Positions 55,816 through 63,744 are shown, numbered from the stretch's first letter. The stretch is DNA of 64,000 bases from Furfurilactobacillus milii (GCF_009864005.1 NZ_WEZQ01000020.1:40345-104344), one strand, 5' to 3'. Numbers and translations are program-made. Notes: generated by a model not told the origin, from the sequence alone.

Positions 55816-55824
55816 ACTTTACCA
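55816..55824 (-). promoter_or_regulatory. Candidate pepF promoter overlapping the coiA stop
   Basis: Minus-strand TGGTAAAGT (in AGTATGGTAAAGT); the TAA of the motif is the coiA stop codon. Confidence 0.4.
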
Positions 55825-56874
55825 TACTTTTCTATTAGTTGGATAGTCAGACAACTTTTTTGCATGCTCACTACTAAAAAATACTTTACATAACTGAATG
55901 CTCATCCGCTGTCGCATCCGTTCATCAGCCAGCTGTAAGTTAGGCAACCACTGGATTCTGGGCAAACTAATCCTCGTCCAAGCAAACTGACATTGACGTG
56001 ATGACGCATTTTGATGGCGCCACCACCATAAGTAAAGCGGAATCCGCCAGTCCAAGGGTGAATTTATTGAAATCGGCATCTCGTAAACATCCTCCAGCAC
56101 CCATTGTGGCAATGTTGACAGACTAGTCCCTGCCTGATAACACAATGCTTGCCATCGCATAAAATTTGGCTGTCGGCGATGTAAACCAAACGCAATGGCC
56201 CGTTGTCGATGACTCAAATTCGCTTTGCTAACTGAGTGCATCTGAAATTGCGTTTGCTGTTGTGACCAATCCATCCAGGATGTCCAAGTATCAAATGACT
56301 GTTGGGAATAGGTGATCGGCAATAATGCCACTTCGCCTAAATGATGCAAAACAATCAGTTGACGACGTTGTGTATGCCAGAACAATAAATATGCGCCAGT
56401 TTTTCCTCCCCAGCGAATAAACTTGGCAACTTTGCTTAGCGACAACCGTGGTTTAGGCCAATATGGTTGACCAAGCAGCCATATTTGATGAAAGGCGTGT
56501 TCACGATAACCTGCCACTCGCTCAGAAAAGCGCTGTAAATCAATTGGACTACATTGAAACTCGACGGCCGTTTGATTGTTGACAAGCAGATCTGGCCGTT
56601 GGTGAATCACCTTCAATGACTGTTCCAGCATAACTTCATTATCTTGTTTTTGGAGCCACTCAAATAACTGTCGTTTGCCCAACAAATGTTCAGAAGTCTC
56701 AGCCTCTGAAAATGTCTGACAATCTGCTAACCGTTCATGTGCAAAATAGGGTTGCCGCACTCGCCCACGTCGCAAATGAACGGGCGCGTGGCACGCAGGA
56801 CACTGATATTGGTTTCTCTCGGCAACACTAGCCGCCACAAGTTCACCACCCTCGCAACTCAAAGCCATCAACAT
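55819..56874 (-). CDS. coiA: Competence protein CoiA-like
   Basis: 351 residues. A zinc-binding N-terminus (YQCPACHAPVHLRRGRVRQPYFAHERLADC) is followed by a restriction-endonuclease-like core: RPDLLVNNQTAVEFQCSPID contains the D...ExQ catalytic pattern of CoiA nucleases. CoiA acts during transformation, probably processing incoming DNA. I take the ATG at 56874, eight bases after GGAGG. Position next to pepF and spxH matches B. subtilis yjbF. The presence of coiA alone does not show that the strain is competent. Confidence 0.9.
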   Translation of the reverse strand: MLMALSCEGGELVAASVAERNQYQCPACHAPVHLRRGRVRQPYFAHERLADCQTFSEAETSEHLLGKRQLFEWLQKQDNEVMLEQSLKVIHQRPDLLVNNQTAVEFQCSPIDLQRFSERVAGYREHAFHQIWLLGQPYWPKPRLSLSKVAKFIRWGGKTGAYLLFWHTQRRQLIVLHHLGEVALLPITYSQQSFDTWTSWMDWSQQQTQFQMHSVSKANLSHRQRAIAFGLHRRQPNFMRWQALCYQAGTSLSTLPQWVLEDVYEMPISINSPLDWRIPLYLWWWRHQNASSRQCQFAWTRISLPRIQWLPNLQLADERMRQRMSIQLCKVFFSSEHAKKLSDYPTNRKVW

Positions 56875-57102
56875 TGTTCTCACCTCCGCCTATTACATAC
56901 GCAAAGACGGCGTGATTTGTTCGTGAAAAATCAAATTGAGGATTCGTTTTCTTCGTATACTCACAAGGCACTATTAAAACTTTAACTGTCGCAGTATTTT
57001 TAATCATCTCAAATAGATAAGCATATTAATTGTTTACTGACATCTTGTTTGAAATAATGTGTGTAACGGTAAATGTCACTAATGCAATTAGGAGGTCTCG
57101 AT

Positions 57103-57291
57103 ATGAGTACAGAAGATAAAATCGATAGTACAAAACACAAGGTCGCTGGTAAAGCTAAGGAACTTGAAGGAAAGGCAACCAACGACAAAGGCCGTGAAGC
57201 AGAAGGCAAAGCGGAAGGCTTGATGGGTAAAGCCAAAGAGAAACTAACCGACGCCGTGGATAACGTTAAAGACAAGATGGATAAGAAATAA
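57103..57291 (+). CDS. CsbD-family stress protein
   Basis: 62 residues, highly charged, lysine/glutamate/alanine-rich: KIDSTKHKVAGKAKELEG and repeated GKAEG/GKAKEK units typical of CsbD. CsbD is a general-stress protein of unknown function in B. subtilis. The ATG at 57103 lies seven bases after AGGAGG. It has its own terminator. The reverse-strand 125-codon ORF overlapping it is rejected. Confidence 0.9.
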   Translation: MSTEDKIDSTKHKVAGKAKELEGKATNDKGREAEGKAEGLMGKAKEKLTDAVDNVKDKMDKK

Positions 57292-57297
57292 TCTTTA

Positions 57298-57326
57298 GGA
57301 GAAGGCTTTTGGGCCTTCTTTTTTTG
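57298..57326 (+). terminator. Terminator of the CsbD-family gene
   Basis: AGAAGGC and GCCTTCT pair around TTTTGG, followed by TTTTTTT. The remaining 57327-57651 stretch holds no gene or clear signal. Confidence 0.9.
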
Positions 57327-57651
57327 TGCTTGTACCTGCATCTCCATCTGTCTATCAAACGTTTTTAAAATTAATCTTCTTATCATTTAAAAGTTATTTT
57401 ATTCCATTATACTGAATGTAGGGCTATAAAGTATCATTTCCGTGTTAACATCTATAGCCTCAGCAGCTCGTATTATGTTTTGAACGGTTAACGACGGAGT
57501 AACCTGATCTAATGAAGCATCCGCCACAGTAAAATTTCAATTTTCAAAATCCTATGCAATTTCAGAGTCTTACCACTCACTTGAGGCACTAGCCTACTAA
57601 AATCATCTAGAGATTAACAGCATGAAAAATTAGCAAATTTGGAGATATGTT

Positions 57652-58791
57652 ATGAAAAAAGCAATTACATTAGGAGTAACTGTCCTGAGTGCACTGTTGC
57701 TTACGGCATGTGGCAACAATAGTTCAAAAGGTCAAAGTAATTCCGAACAAAAATCAAGTCAGCAAAACAGAAGTCAAGGGTTTAAAAACAGCTCTATGTC
57801 AAACGCTAAAGGCATAATTGTGATTAATAGCGTGGATACGCTAACTGCCACTGATCCAAGTGTTGAGGGCGCAGTGCATGCAGTCATTTTCCGGGGTACT
57901 TTCACGAACAAAACTAAATCTGGAATCAGTGCTGAAGATTTCTTTAACAAATACATATCTGCCTACTCTGTTAGCAGCGTAACTGACAAAAAGTTGGATA
58001 CGGATGGACTGCAAGTTAACTCACCCTATGATTCTGAAATTTCATCGGCGCATGACGAAACCAATCCAGAAAAAACATCTCATTTTGCCATAGCCTTTCA
58101 AGTTACCTCACTTTCAAAAAAATACAAACTGACAGCGTTAAATGATGCTCAAGATAAACTCGGTTCACAAACCTTTTCTGCTACATCTTTGCAAGCGAAG
58201 TCGGATGCCACAGAGTCTAGTTCAAAATTCAACGCCACCAATAAAAATACTCTCTCGAGATCTAGCGTGTCTTTGAACTCGGTACAAAAAGAAAAAATTA
58301 ACGCCGCTTTCCTGAATTGGGCTGCCGAAAGAGCTGAAATCGGTCACATGGCTGTCAGTGATTGGTATTTTGATCATGGGGCTGCTGGCAATGGTGACTG
58401 GTACGCAAATACGCCAGATGGCCGTGTACAAACACAGGACAATGGCAATCCAGGTGCTGAAGCTTTTAAAATCCATTCCATTGGTGGATGTGTCTTTTAC
58501 AAGTCAAAAGACGGATCTACGGGAAAGCAAGATTTGTATCAAGGTTCCTTCGCAGATAACTATGCAGTTGCCATGGATTTCGACCAACCTGTAAGTAAAT
58601 ATATGCTTGGCGACAACGGGATTGTATATGAATTAAAAACTGGCAATGGAGAAAATGTATCGACCAATACAGGTTTTGGCCAAACTAGTGGCGAAGGAAC
58701 GGAAGAATACCAACCAGATCAAGACTTCGAAATTTCGTCGGACTCTGCAGCTCAATCTGAACTGAAGAAATTAATAAATCAATATAAGTAA
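57652..58791 (+). CDS. Lipoprotein with DUF5067-like and DUF4767-like regions
   Basis: 379 residues. Lipoprotein signal peptide with lipobox LTAC (Cys20), then a Ser/Gln/Asn-rich linker. About residues 50-190 look like a beta-rich DUF5067-type domain (AVIFRGTFTNKTKSG, NPEKTSHFAIAFQV). From about 215, FLNWAAERAEIGHMAVSDWYFDHG and the glycine-rich segments after it match DUF4767, found in lactobacilli surface lipoproteins. The function is unknown. GGAGA is upstream of the ATG. Two terminators follow. Confidence 0.8.
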   Translation: MKKAITLGVTVLSALLLTACGNNSSKGQSNSEQKSSQQNRSQGFKNSSMSNAKGIIVINSVDTLTATDPSVEGAVHAVIFRGTFTNKTKSGISAEDFFNKYISAYSVSSVTDKKLDTDGLQVNSPYDSEISSAHDETNPEKTSHFAIAFQVTSLSKKYKLTALNDAQDKLGSQTFSATSLQAKSDATESSSKFNATNKNTLSRSSVSLNSVQKEKINAAFLNWAAERAEIGHMAVSDWYFDHGAAGNGDWYANTPDGRVQTQDNGNPGAEAFKIHSIGGCVFYKSKDGSTGKQDLYQGSFADNYAVAMDFDQPVSKYMLGDNGIVYELKTGNGENVSTNTGFGQTSGEGTEEYQPDQDFEISSDSAAQSELKKLINQYK

Positions 58792-58792
58792 A

Positions 58793-58817
58793 AAAGCACA
58801 CCTTTCAGATGTGCTTT
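58793..58817 (+). terminator. Weak terminator after the lipoprotein gene
   Basis: AAAGCACA and TGTGCTTT pair right after the stop, with only AGT behind; a better terminator follows 40 bases later. Confidence 0.5.
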
Positions 58818-58854
58818 AGTCGCTCTGCTAACTATTATTGATAACAAATATACT

Positions 58855-58882
58855 CAACCATCAAATGATGGTTGTTTTTTTT
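58855..58882 (+). terminator. Main terminator of the lipoprotein gene
   Basis: CAACCATC and GATGGTTG pair around AAAT, followed by eight T. Confidence 0.92.
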
Positions 58883-58899
58883 CAGATATACGCAACTTG

Positions 58900-58951
58900 T
58901 AAAAAAATTCTGTCATCAACCATGTCTTTTTACATGATTAATGACAGAATT
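58900..58951 (-). terminator. Terminator of mecA
   Basis: Minus-strand AATTCTGTCAT and ATGACAGAATT pair, with an inner CATGT/ACATG stem, followed by TTTTTTT, 50 bases after mecA. Confidence 0.9.
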
Positions 58952-58999
58952 GAAGGGCAATTAAATCAGACATTTGGCGTCCTCTTTGTTTCCAAAAAG

Positions 59000-59758
59000 C
59001 TAACCAAAATAATGTCGTGCTAATTCAAGCGCTGAAGTTTCCATAATCTTTTCACCATGCTCTGACAAAACATCACTAGTAATCGTAGTTTTGTTTGCGT
59101 ATTCCAAAGCCACGGCCACATCATCTTTGATAGTTTCTGGAGTGGTTTGATCCGTGAAGAAGACCAAATCAAGGTAATATTGATCGCGGTATTTATAAAG
59201 ATTTGATACAGCGCCATCTAAATGAAGAACCTTAGCAATTGAGACAAGATCTTCAAAGTCGTTCAGACGAAGCACAACCTCCCGCGTAGGAACGTTAGGA
59301 TCAGAAGTATAATTCTTTAAAGCCTCAGGATCATTATCATCCGTGGCTTCATTACTGATTGTTGTTTTCCGATCATCATCGTCTTCTGAATCCTTACCCT
59401 GCAACTGTTGTTTTAAAAAGTCGGAAATCTGGTCAGTTGATGCATTGTCACCAAAATCGACTGCGCCACTAAAACCAGCGCTAGCTGCATCAAAATCATC
59501 TGTCCCATCACCTTCATCGCCAACATTCTTGCTGATAAACAGCTCTAAACCGTGGCGATTTGGCAAAACTTGAAATGTGACTGCGTCATTATCCTGAAAT
59601 TGATGATCTACATCAACTTCCTCTAAGATGCTGTAAAAGAATCGTTCTATCTGCTGATGATTACCAAGTAGATCAAGCACTGTGATGCCACGGGCAGATA
59701 AATCATCATTGCCAATAACGACTCGAATTGTATTCTCGTTAATGCGTTCCATTTCCAT
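59000..59758 (-). CDS. mecA: ClpC adaptor protein MecA
   Basis: 252 residues. The N-terminal substrate-binding region (MEMERINENTIRVVIGNDDLSARGITVLDLLG) and the C-terminal ClpC-binding domain (VVLRLNDFEDLVSIAKVL, LYKYRDQYYLDLVF) are separated by an Asp/Ser-rich linker. MecA brings substrates such as ComK (or ComX/ComW in other genera) to ClpCP. AAAGGGG precedes the ATG at 59758. It is downstream of spxA with a terminator between them. Confidence 0.96.
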   Translation of the reverse strand: MEMERINENTIRVVIGNDDLSARGITVLDLLGNHQQIERFFYSILEEVDVDHQFQDNDAVTFQVLPNRHGLELFISKNVGDEGDGTDDFDAASAGFSGAVDFGDNASTDQISDFLKQQLQGKDSEDDDDRKTTISNEATDDNDPEALKNYTSDPNVPTREVVLRLNDFEDLVSIAKVLHLDGAVSNLYKYRDQYYLDLVFFTDQTTPETIKDDVAVALEYANKTTITSDVLSEHGEKIMETSALELARHYFG

Positions 59759-59893
59759 GCGAAACACCCCTTTCGCAAAAGGAATTCCATCCTAAATGTT
59801 TATTCATATTTTAGTCCTCTAATCGTCAAAGTAAAGTTTAATCAACTATTTTTAACGGTTTCGATTCGATCAATCACTTTAGTGCATAAAGAT

Positions 59894-59936
59894 AACAAAA
59901 AGACCCAACCTATGACATTATCCCATAGATTCGGTC
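59894..59936 (-). terminator. Terminator between spxA and mecA
   Basis: Minus-strand GACC.AA.CTATG and its complement pair around a nine-base loop, followed by TTTTTG, 30 bases after the spxA stop. Confidence 0.78.
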
Positions 59937-59964
59937 ACTTGCAAATTAATCTCTAAGCGTAGTT

Positions 59965-60372
59965 TTATAAATTTGCTAATCGTTGTGCTTCAGCCAATTC
60001 CAGTGCACGAGCATCACGTGGCAAGAAGCGGCGAATTTCATCTTCGTTGTATCCCACTTGAAGTCGCTTGTCATCCATAATAATAGGGCGACGTAACAAA
60101 GCCGGGTTTTCATGAACAAGATCAATTAACTTATTCATTGGCAGATCATCAAGATCAACATGAAGATCTTGGAAAACCTTTGAACGTTTGGAGATGATTT
60201 CTTCAGTTCCATCTTCTGTCATTCGTAAAACAGTTTTGATTTCATCGGCTGACAGCGGTTCGGCAAAAATATTCCGCTCTTTGAAAGGAATATTGTTTTC
60301 AACGAGCCATGCACGAGCCTTCCTGCAAGAAGTGCAACTCGGTGAGGTATAGAGCGTAACCATGTTACTCAT
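59965..60372 (-). CDS. spxA: Redox-sensing global regulator Spx
   Basis: 135 residues of the ArsC/Spx fold. The CxxC redox switch is in [41 protein letters not shown] is the conserved C-terminal region. Spx binds the RNA polymerase alpha subunit and reprograms transcription on thiol stress. The ATG at 60372 is ten bases after GGGGG; a second ATG three codons on is possible. An inverted repeat lies at the predicted transcript start. SpxH, its likely adaptor, is 6 kb away. Confidence 0.94.
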   Translation of the reverse strand: MSNMVTLYTSPSCTSCRKARAWLVENNIPFKERNIFAEPLSADEIKTVLRMTEDGTEEIISKRSKVFQDLHVDLDDLPMNKLIDLVHENPALLRRPIIMDDKRLQVGYNEDEIRRFLPRDARALELAEAQRLANL

Positions 60373-60408
60373 AAATTGTCGTCCCCCTTTAAGCATGTTG
60401 CGAGCGTT

Positions 60409-60439
60409 ATGAGATCTCTTATCTCATACTTATATTGTA
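60409..60439 (-). promoter_or_regulatory. spxA promoter with an inverted repeat at the start site
   Basis: A minus-strand -10 TACAAT (60434-60439) is followed by ATGAGAT/ATCTCAT (60409-60415 and 60421-60427), so the palindrome begins at about +1. It could be an operator or a 5' mRNA hairpin. The stretch 60440-60697 is strikingly AT-rich and holds no gene. Confidence 0.45.
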
Positions 60440-60697
60440 CAGCACGTTCGCAAAAAAATAAAGAGGGTTTTATAAAGACAGGGGAACATCTATTCGTAAA
60501 TTTAAAAGACATATTTTTATAATTTGTATTTTAATTTCCCGCTAAAATACAAAAAACAGCATAAGTAAATAAATATATTACCACATTTATTATTTTTAAC
60601 GAATTATACCAATAAGACTAAACGTATATAAAATGGTTCAAAACAGCGTCACACAGGGATTACGCTTCTTTTTCGTAAGTAAAATAGTTGTGTTATG

Positions 60698-61438
60698 TTA
60701 AATAATAATTTGATTAATGTCTGATGCCAATTTAACTTGTATTTTTTTGCCGGCAATCAATTGTGCCTCTTCTTTTAATGATTCCAAGTTGCCTGTTTGC
60801 GGTAAATGGGTCAATATTAGTTGTTTGACCTGCGCAGTTTTGGCTAAAGCACCCGCTTGGGTGGATGTCATGTGCCACATCCTGCCAGTATGATTTGCAT
60901 AAAAGTTAGTGTCAACCATTAACAAATCAGCTCCCTTCGAGAAGCTATTTAAGGTATCAGTCACTGCACTGTCAGCTGTGAATACCAATGTATGGCCAGT
61001 CTTTGTTTCCGTAATGCGTACTGCAAAAGTAGGAACTGGATGAACTGTTCGCGAAAAGGTAATCATAAATGGTCCAAGAACTAAGGATGACTGTGGATCA
61101 TACGCATGGCCTTCCGTTGCACCTGCCCACGTTAATGCAGCAAAATTCAACGGATCTTCTGTATTACCATAGATCGGCAGTACAGTGTGTTTACGCGCGC
61201 CCTGCTGAAGTTGCCATTCATATTGAAGCACGCCCACATCGGCTGTGTGATCGTGATGGTAGTGTGTCAACAATAGCCCATCAAGTTGTAATGGATTCAG
61301 CACTTTCTGCAATGCAAGCAAAGTGCCACTTCCAGCGTCAATCATTAAATTGTAATCGTCGCTCTGCAATAAATAACCGCTTGTCCCTACTCCGTTTGCG
61401 GGATAACCGCCATAATAACCCAGTATTGTTAGTTTCAT
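60698..61438 (-). CDS. MBL-fold metallo-hydrolase, RNase Z-like subgroup
   Basis: 246 residues. The zinc-binding HxHxDH motif is in LLLTHYHHDHTADVGVL; a later aspartate in LVFTADSAVTD and histidine in LILTHLPQ complete the site. It resembles the short RNase Z/YhfI-like group but lacks the extra exosite arm, so tRNA processing is not implied. Substrate unknown. The gene is divergent from the 165-residue gene at 61565. Confidence 0.88.
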   Translation of the reverse strand: MKLTILGYYGGYPANGVGTSGYLLQSDDYNLMIDAGSGTLLALQKVLNPLQLDGLLLTHYHHDHTADVGVLQYEWQLQQGARKHTVLPIYGNTEDPLNFAALTWAGATEGHAYDPQSSLVLGPFMITFSRTVHPVPTFAVRITETKTGHTLVFTADSAVTDTLNSFSKGADLLMVDTNFYANHTGRMWHMTSTQAGALAKTAQVKQLILTHLPQTGNLESLKEEAQLIAGKKIQVKLASDINQIII

Positions 61439-61505
61439 CGTTTTTTACCTCCTCTCTAAAGGTAACTCATTCATGAAATTAATTCGAATAATGAATGCCC
61501 ATATT

Positions 61506-61535
61506 TTGCACATCATTTAAAGGTGCGCTTATAAT
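61506..61535 (+). promoter_or_regulatory. Promoter of the 61565 gene
   Basis: TTGCAC (61506-61511), 18 bases, TATAAT (61530-61535), 30 bases before the start. Confidence 0.7.
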
Positions 61536-61564
61536 TAAGGTAAATAAAGCATGGAGGTATAATT

Positions 61565-62062
61565 ATGACATCGGCGATTTCCTTAGCATTCGGCACTAAA
61601 AATATTTTACAGAACTTGCAGGCACAAAATCCTCAAAACAAGTTGATCTCCCTATCTGAAACAAGTGGAGTCGCGCGTCTCATGCTACTGGATGTAAGTG
61701 GTCTGCCAACAGTATTTGCAAACCCCATTACGTTCAAAGTACTAAACGAGTTGCCTCAACCGGCATATAAAGACTTTTTCGCTTTTATCAATTTACAGTT
61801 GGATCCAGATCACGCAAAGATTTTACGAGCAAGCGTTGATCACTTTCTAGATCAAGAACGCCCCTTAGGGTTGCGAGCGTTTGCCTTACTGGAGAAGGAA
61901 AAAGCTAGCAGCGAATATACTATATTAATGTCTTGGGATCATGTTAATGACTACCACGCCTGGATTTCTAGTACTTCATTTGCACCTTTCGAATCGTTTT
62001 ACAAGCAATCCCAATACAGTTATCGTGAAACTGCATATAATCGTGTTAGCCTGACACGCTAA
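61565..62062 (+). CDS. Possible ABM-like (monooxygenase-fold) protein
   Basis: 165 residues. The C-terminal half (RASVDHFLDQERPLGLRAFALLEKEKASSEYTILMSWDH followed by YHAWISSTSFAPFESFY) resembles the dimeric alpha/beta-barrel of antibiotic-biosynthesis-monooxygenase proteins, including its HAWISS-type helix. No haem or flavin ligand is evident. GGAGGT precedes the ATG by seven bases. It has its own promoter and a hairpin after the stop. Confidence 0.6.
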   Translation: MTSAISLAFGTKNILQNLQAQNPQNKLISLSETSGVARLMLLDVSGLPTVFANPITFKVLNELPQPAYKDFFAFINLQLDPDHAKILRASVDHFLDQERPLGLRAFALLEKEKASSEYTILMSWDHVNDYHAWISSTSFAPFESFYKQSQYSYRETAYNRVSLTR

Positions 62063-62094
62063 ACATTACATTTAAAACGTACACGTACTAACAA

Positions 62095-62140
62095 GGGAAC
62101 CTTCCAGCGAAAACAACATTTTTGCTGGAAGGTTCTCTTG
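62095..62140 (+). terminator. Terminator-like hairpin after the 61565 gene
   Basis: AACCTTCCAGC and GCTGGAAGGTT pair with AAAA/TTTT extending the stem; the following tract TCTTGTTCTG is only moderately T-rich. Confidence 0.65.
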
Positions 62141-62173
62141 TTCTGTCATAAACAGAAGTTACATTTCAATTCT

Positions 62174-62203
62174 AAAAAAAAACTACGCACAATATGCGTA
62201 GTT
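62174..62203 (-). terminator. Terminator of the rRNA-tRNA operon
   Basis: Minus-strand AACTACGCA and TGCGTAGTT pair with a five-base loop, then seven T, 16 bases after the last tRNA. Confidence 0.92.
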
Positions 62204-62218
62204 ACGATTGATATAAGA

Positions 62219-62292
<74 letters not shown>

Positions 62293-62309
62293 ATAATAGT
62301 AAGATGAAA

Positions 62310-62382
62310 TGACCCCTACGGGATTCGAACCCATGTTACCGCCGTGAAAGGGCGGTGTCTTAAACCACTTGACCAAGGGGTC
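62310..62382 (-). tRNA. tRNA-Glu (UUC)
   Basis: 73 bases. Anticodon loop CTTTCAC; acceptor GACCCCT/AGGGGTC; discriminator A. A substrate for MnmA-dependent 2-thiolation. Confidence 0.95.
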
Positions 62383-62418
62383 ATAGAAAATAATGACCTA
62401 AATTCCAAAAACGAAAAA

Positions 62419-62506
62419 CGGAGAAGGAGAGATTCGAACTCTCGCGCCGCTTGCGCGACCTATACCCTTAGCAGGGGCACCTCTTCAGCCACTTGAGTAC
62501 TTCCCC
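62419..62506 (-). tRNA. tRNA-Ser (GCU)
   Basis: 88 bases with the long serine variable arm (GCGC...GCGC). Loop CTGCTAA; discriminator G, as expected for serine. Confidence 0.95.
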
Positions 62507-62515
62507 AAAACCAAG

Positions 62516-62589
<74 letters not shown>

Positions 62590-62593
62590 ATGG

Positions 62594-62664
62594 AGCGGGT
62601 GACGAGAATCGAACTCGCGACAGCAGCTTGGAAGGCTGCGGTTTTACCACTAAACTACACCCGC
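62594..62664 (-). tRNA. tRNA-Gly (UCC)
   Basis: 71 bases. Loop CTTCCAA; acceptor GCGGGTG/CACCCGC; discriminator U, normal for glycine. Confidence 0.95.
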
Positions 62665-62679
62665 ATAACATGGTATGAA

Positions 62680-62752
62680 TGGCGCGGGACAGAATCGAAC
62701 TGCCGACACATGGAGCTTCAATCCATTGCTCTACCGACTGAGCTACCGAGCC
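62680..62752 (-). tRNA. tRNA-Phe (GAA)
   Basis: 73 bases. Loop TTGAAGC. The acceptor stem GGCTCGG opposite CCGCGCC leaves a U4/C69 mismatch; all other stems pair. Discriminator A. Confidence 0.92.
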
Positions 62753-62757
62753 ATAAA

Positions 62758-62831
62758 CGGTCCCAACGAGACTCGAACTCGTGATCTCCTGCGTGACAGG
62801 CAGGCGTCCTAACCAACTGGACCATGGGACC
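62758..62831 (-). tRNA. tRNA-Asp (GUC)
   Basis: 74 bases. Loop CTGTCAC; acceptor GGTCCCA/TGGGACC; discriminator G, the aspartate identity base. Confidence 0.95.
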
Positions 62832-62835
62832 AAAA

Positions 62836-62909
<74 letters not shown>

Positions 62910-62929
62910 ATAATAGTATATAAACAAAA

Positions 62930-63021
62930 AGGAGGATAAGAGATTCGAACTCTTGCGTGGACTTGCGCCCACCTGACGGTTTTCAAGACCGTTCCCTTCA
63001 GCCAGACTTGGGTAATCCTCC
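62930..63021 (-). tRNA. tRNA-Ser (UGA)
   Basis: 92 bases with a long variable arm. Loop CTTGAAA; acceptor GGAGGAT/ATCCTCC. The base after C72 is U, not the G73 usual for serine. Confidence 0.93.
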
Positions 63022-63056
63022 ATAAGCTGAATATAAGCAATGGACCACCATATTAG

Positions 63057-63130
63057 TGGACCTTGTAGGACTCGAACCTACGACCGGACGGTTATGAGCC
63101 GTCTGCTCTAACCAACTGAGCTAAAGGTCC
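63057..63130 (-). tRNA. tRNA-Ile2 (CAU, lysidine type)
   Basis: 74 bases, loop CTCATAA. The acceptor GGACCTT/AAGGTCC and its place directly after the elongator Met tRNA match the B. subtilis minor tRNA-Ile whose C34 is converted to lysidine by TilS to read AUA. Confidence 0.82.
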
Positions 63131-63150
63131 AAGTTCACTCATATGCTTAA

Positions 63151-63224
63151 TCGCGGCGGGGGGGATCGAACCCTCGACCTCCCGGGTATGAACCGGACGC
63201 TCTAGCCAGCTGAGCTACACCGCG
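63151..63224 (-). tRNA. Elongator tRNA-Met (CAU)
   Basis: 74 bases, loop TTCATAC; acceptor CGCGGTG opposite CGCCGCG fully paired with one G-U. The T-stem GAGGG/CCCCC has an A50/C64 mismatch next to a run of seven C. Confidence 0.9.
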
Positions 63225-63254
63225 ATCATAAATAACTAGAGAGCTATTTATAAA

Positions 63255-63328
63255 TCGGGAAAACAGGATTCGAACCTGCGACCCCCTGGTCCCAAACCAG
63301 GTGCTCTACCAAGCTGAGCTATTTCCCG
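63255..63328 (-). tRNA. tRNA-Pro (UGG)
   Basis: 74 bases. Loop TTTGGGA; acceptor CGGGAAA/TTTCCCG; discriminator A. Confidence 0.95.
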
Positions 63329-63362
63329 AAAATGTAATTGTTTTGCAGAATGAAAACTGCAA

Positions 63363-63436
63363 TGCACCCAGTAGGAGTCGAACCTACAACCTTCTGATTC
63401 GTAGTCAGACACTCTATCCAGTTGCGCTATGGGTGC
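63363..63436 (-). tRNA. tRNA-Arg (ACG)
   Basis: 74 bases. Loop CTACGAA; A34 would need TadA deamination to inosine. Acceptor GCACCCA/TGGGTGC. Confidence 0.95.
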
Positions 63437-63443
63437 AAATAAG

Positions 63444-63529
63444 TGCCGAGGACCGGGATCGAACCGGTACGGTCATCACTGACCGCAGGATTTTAAGTCC
63501 TGTGCGTCTGCCAATTCCGCCACCCCGGC
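63444..63529 (-). tRNA. tRNA-Leu (UAA)
   Basis: 86 bases with a long variable arm (GCGGTCAGTGATGACCGT). Loop CTTAAAA. It is one of the tRNAs that TrmL (45203-45715) would methylate at position 34. Confidence 0.95.
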
Positions 63530-63548
63530 ATCATTGTGAATTGGCAAA

Positions 63549-63620
63549 AGCGGAAGACGGGATTCGAACCCGCGACCCCCACCATGGCAAGGTGATGTTC
63601 TACCACTGAACTACTTCCGC
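63549..63620 (-). tRNA. tRNA-Gly (GCC)
   Basis: 72 bases. Loop TTGCCAT; acceptor GCGGAAG/CTTCCGC; discriminator U. Confidence 0.95.
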
Positions 63621-63635
63621 ATATAAATGGTGCAA

Positions 63636-63708
63636 TGCCGACTAGAGGATTCGAACCTCCGACCCCCTGTTTACAAGACAGATGCTCTGCCAACTGAGCT
63701 AAGTCGGC
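63636..63708 (-). tRNA. tRNA-Thr (UGU)
   Basis: 73 bases. Loop CTTGTAA; acceptor GCCGACT/AGTCGGC; discriminator A. Confidence 0.95.
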
Positions 63709-63744
63709 GTTAACCGAAAATTTTTCACTACCCTCTAAGGGCAA

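Noticed and set aside
57009..57386. 125-codon minus-strand ORF
   Set aside because: Shadow of the CsbD-family gene; low-complexity Ser/Leu/Pro translation and no Shine-Dalgarno.
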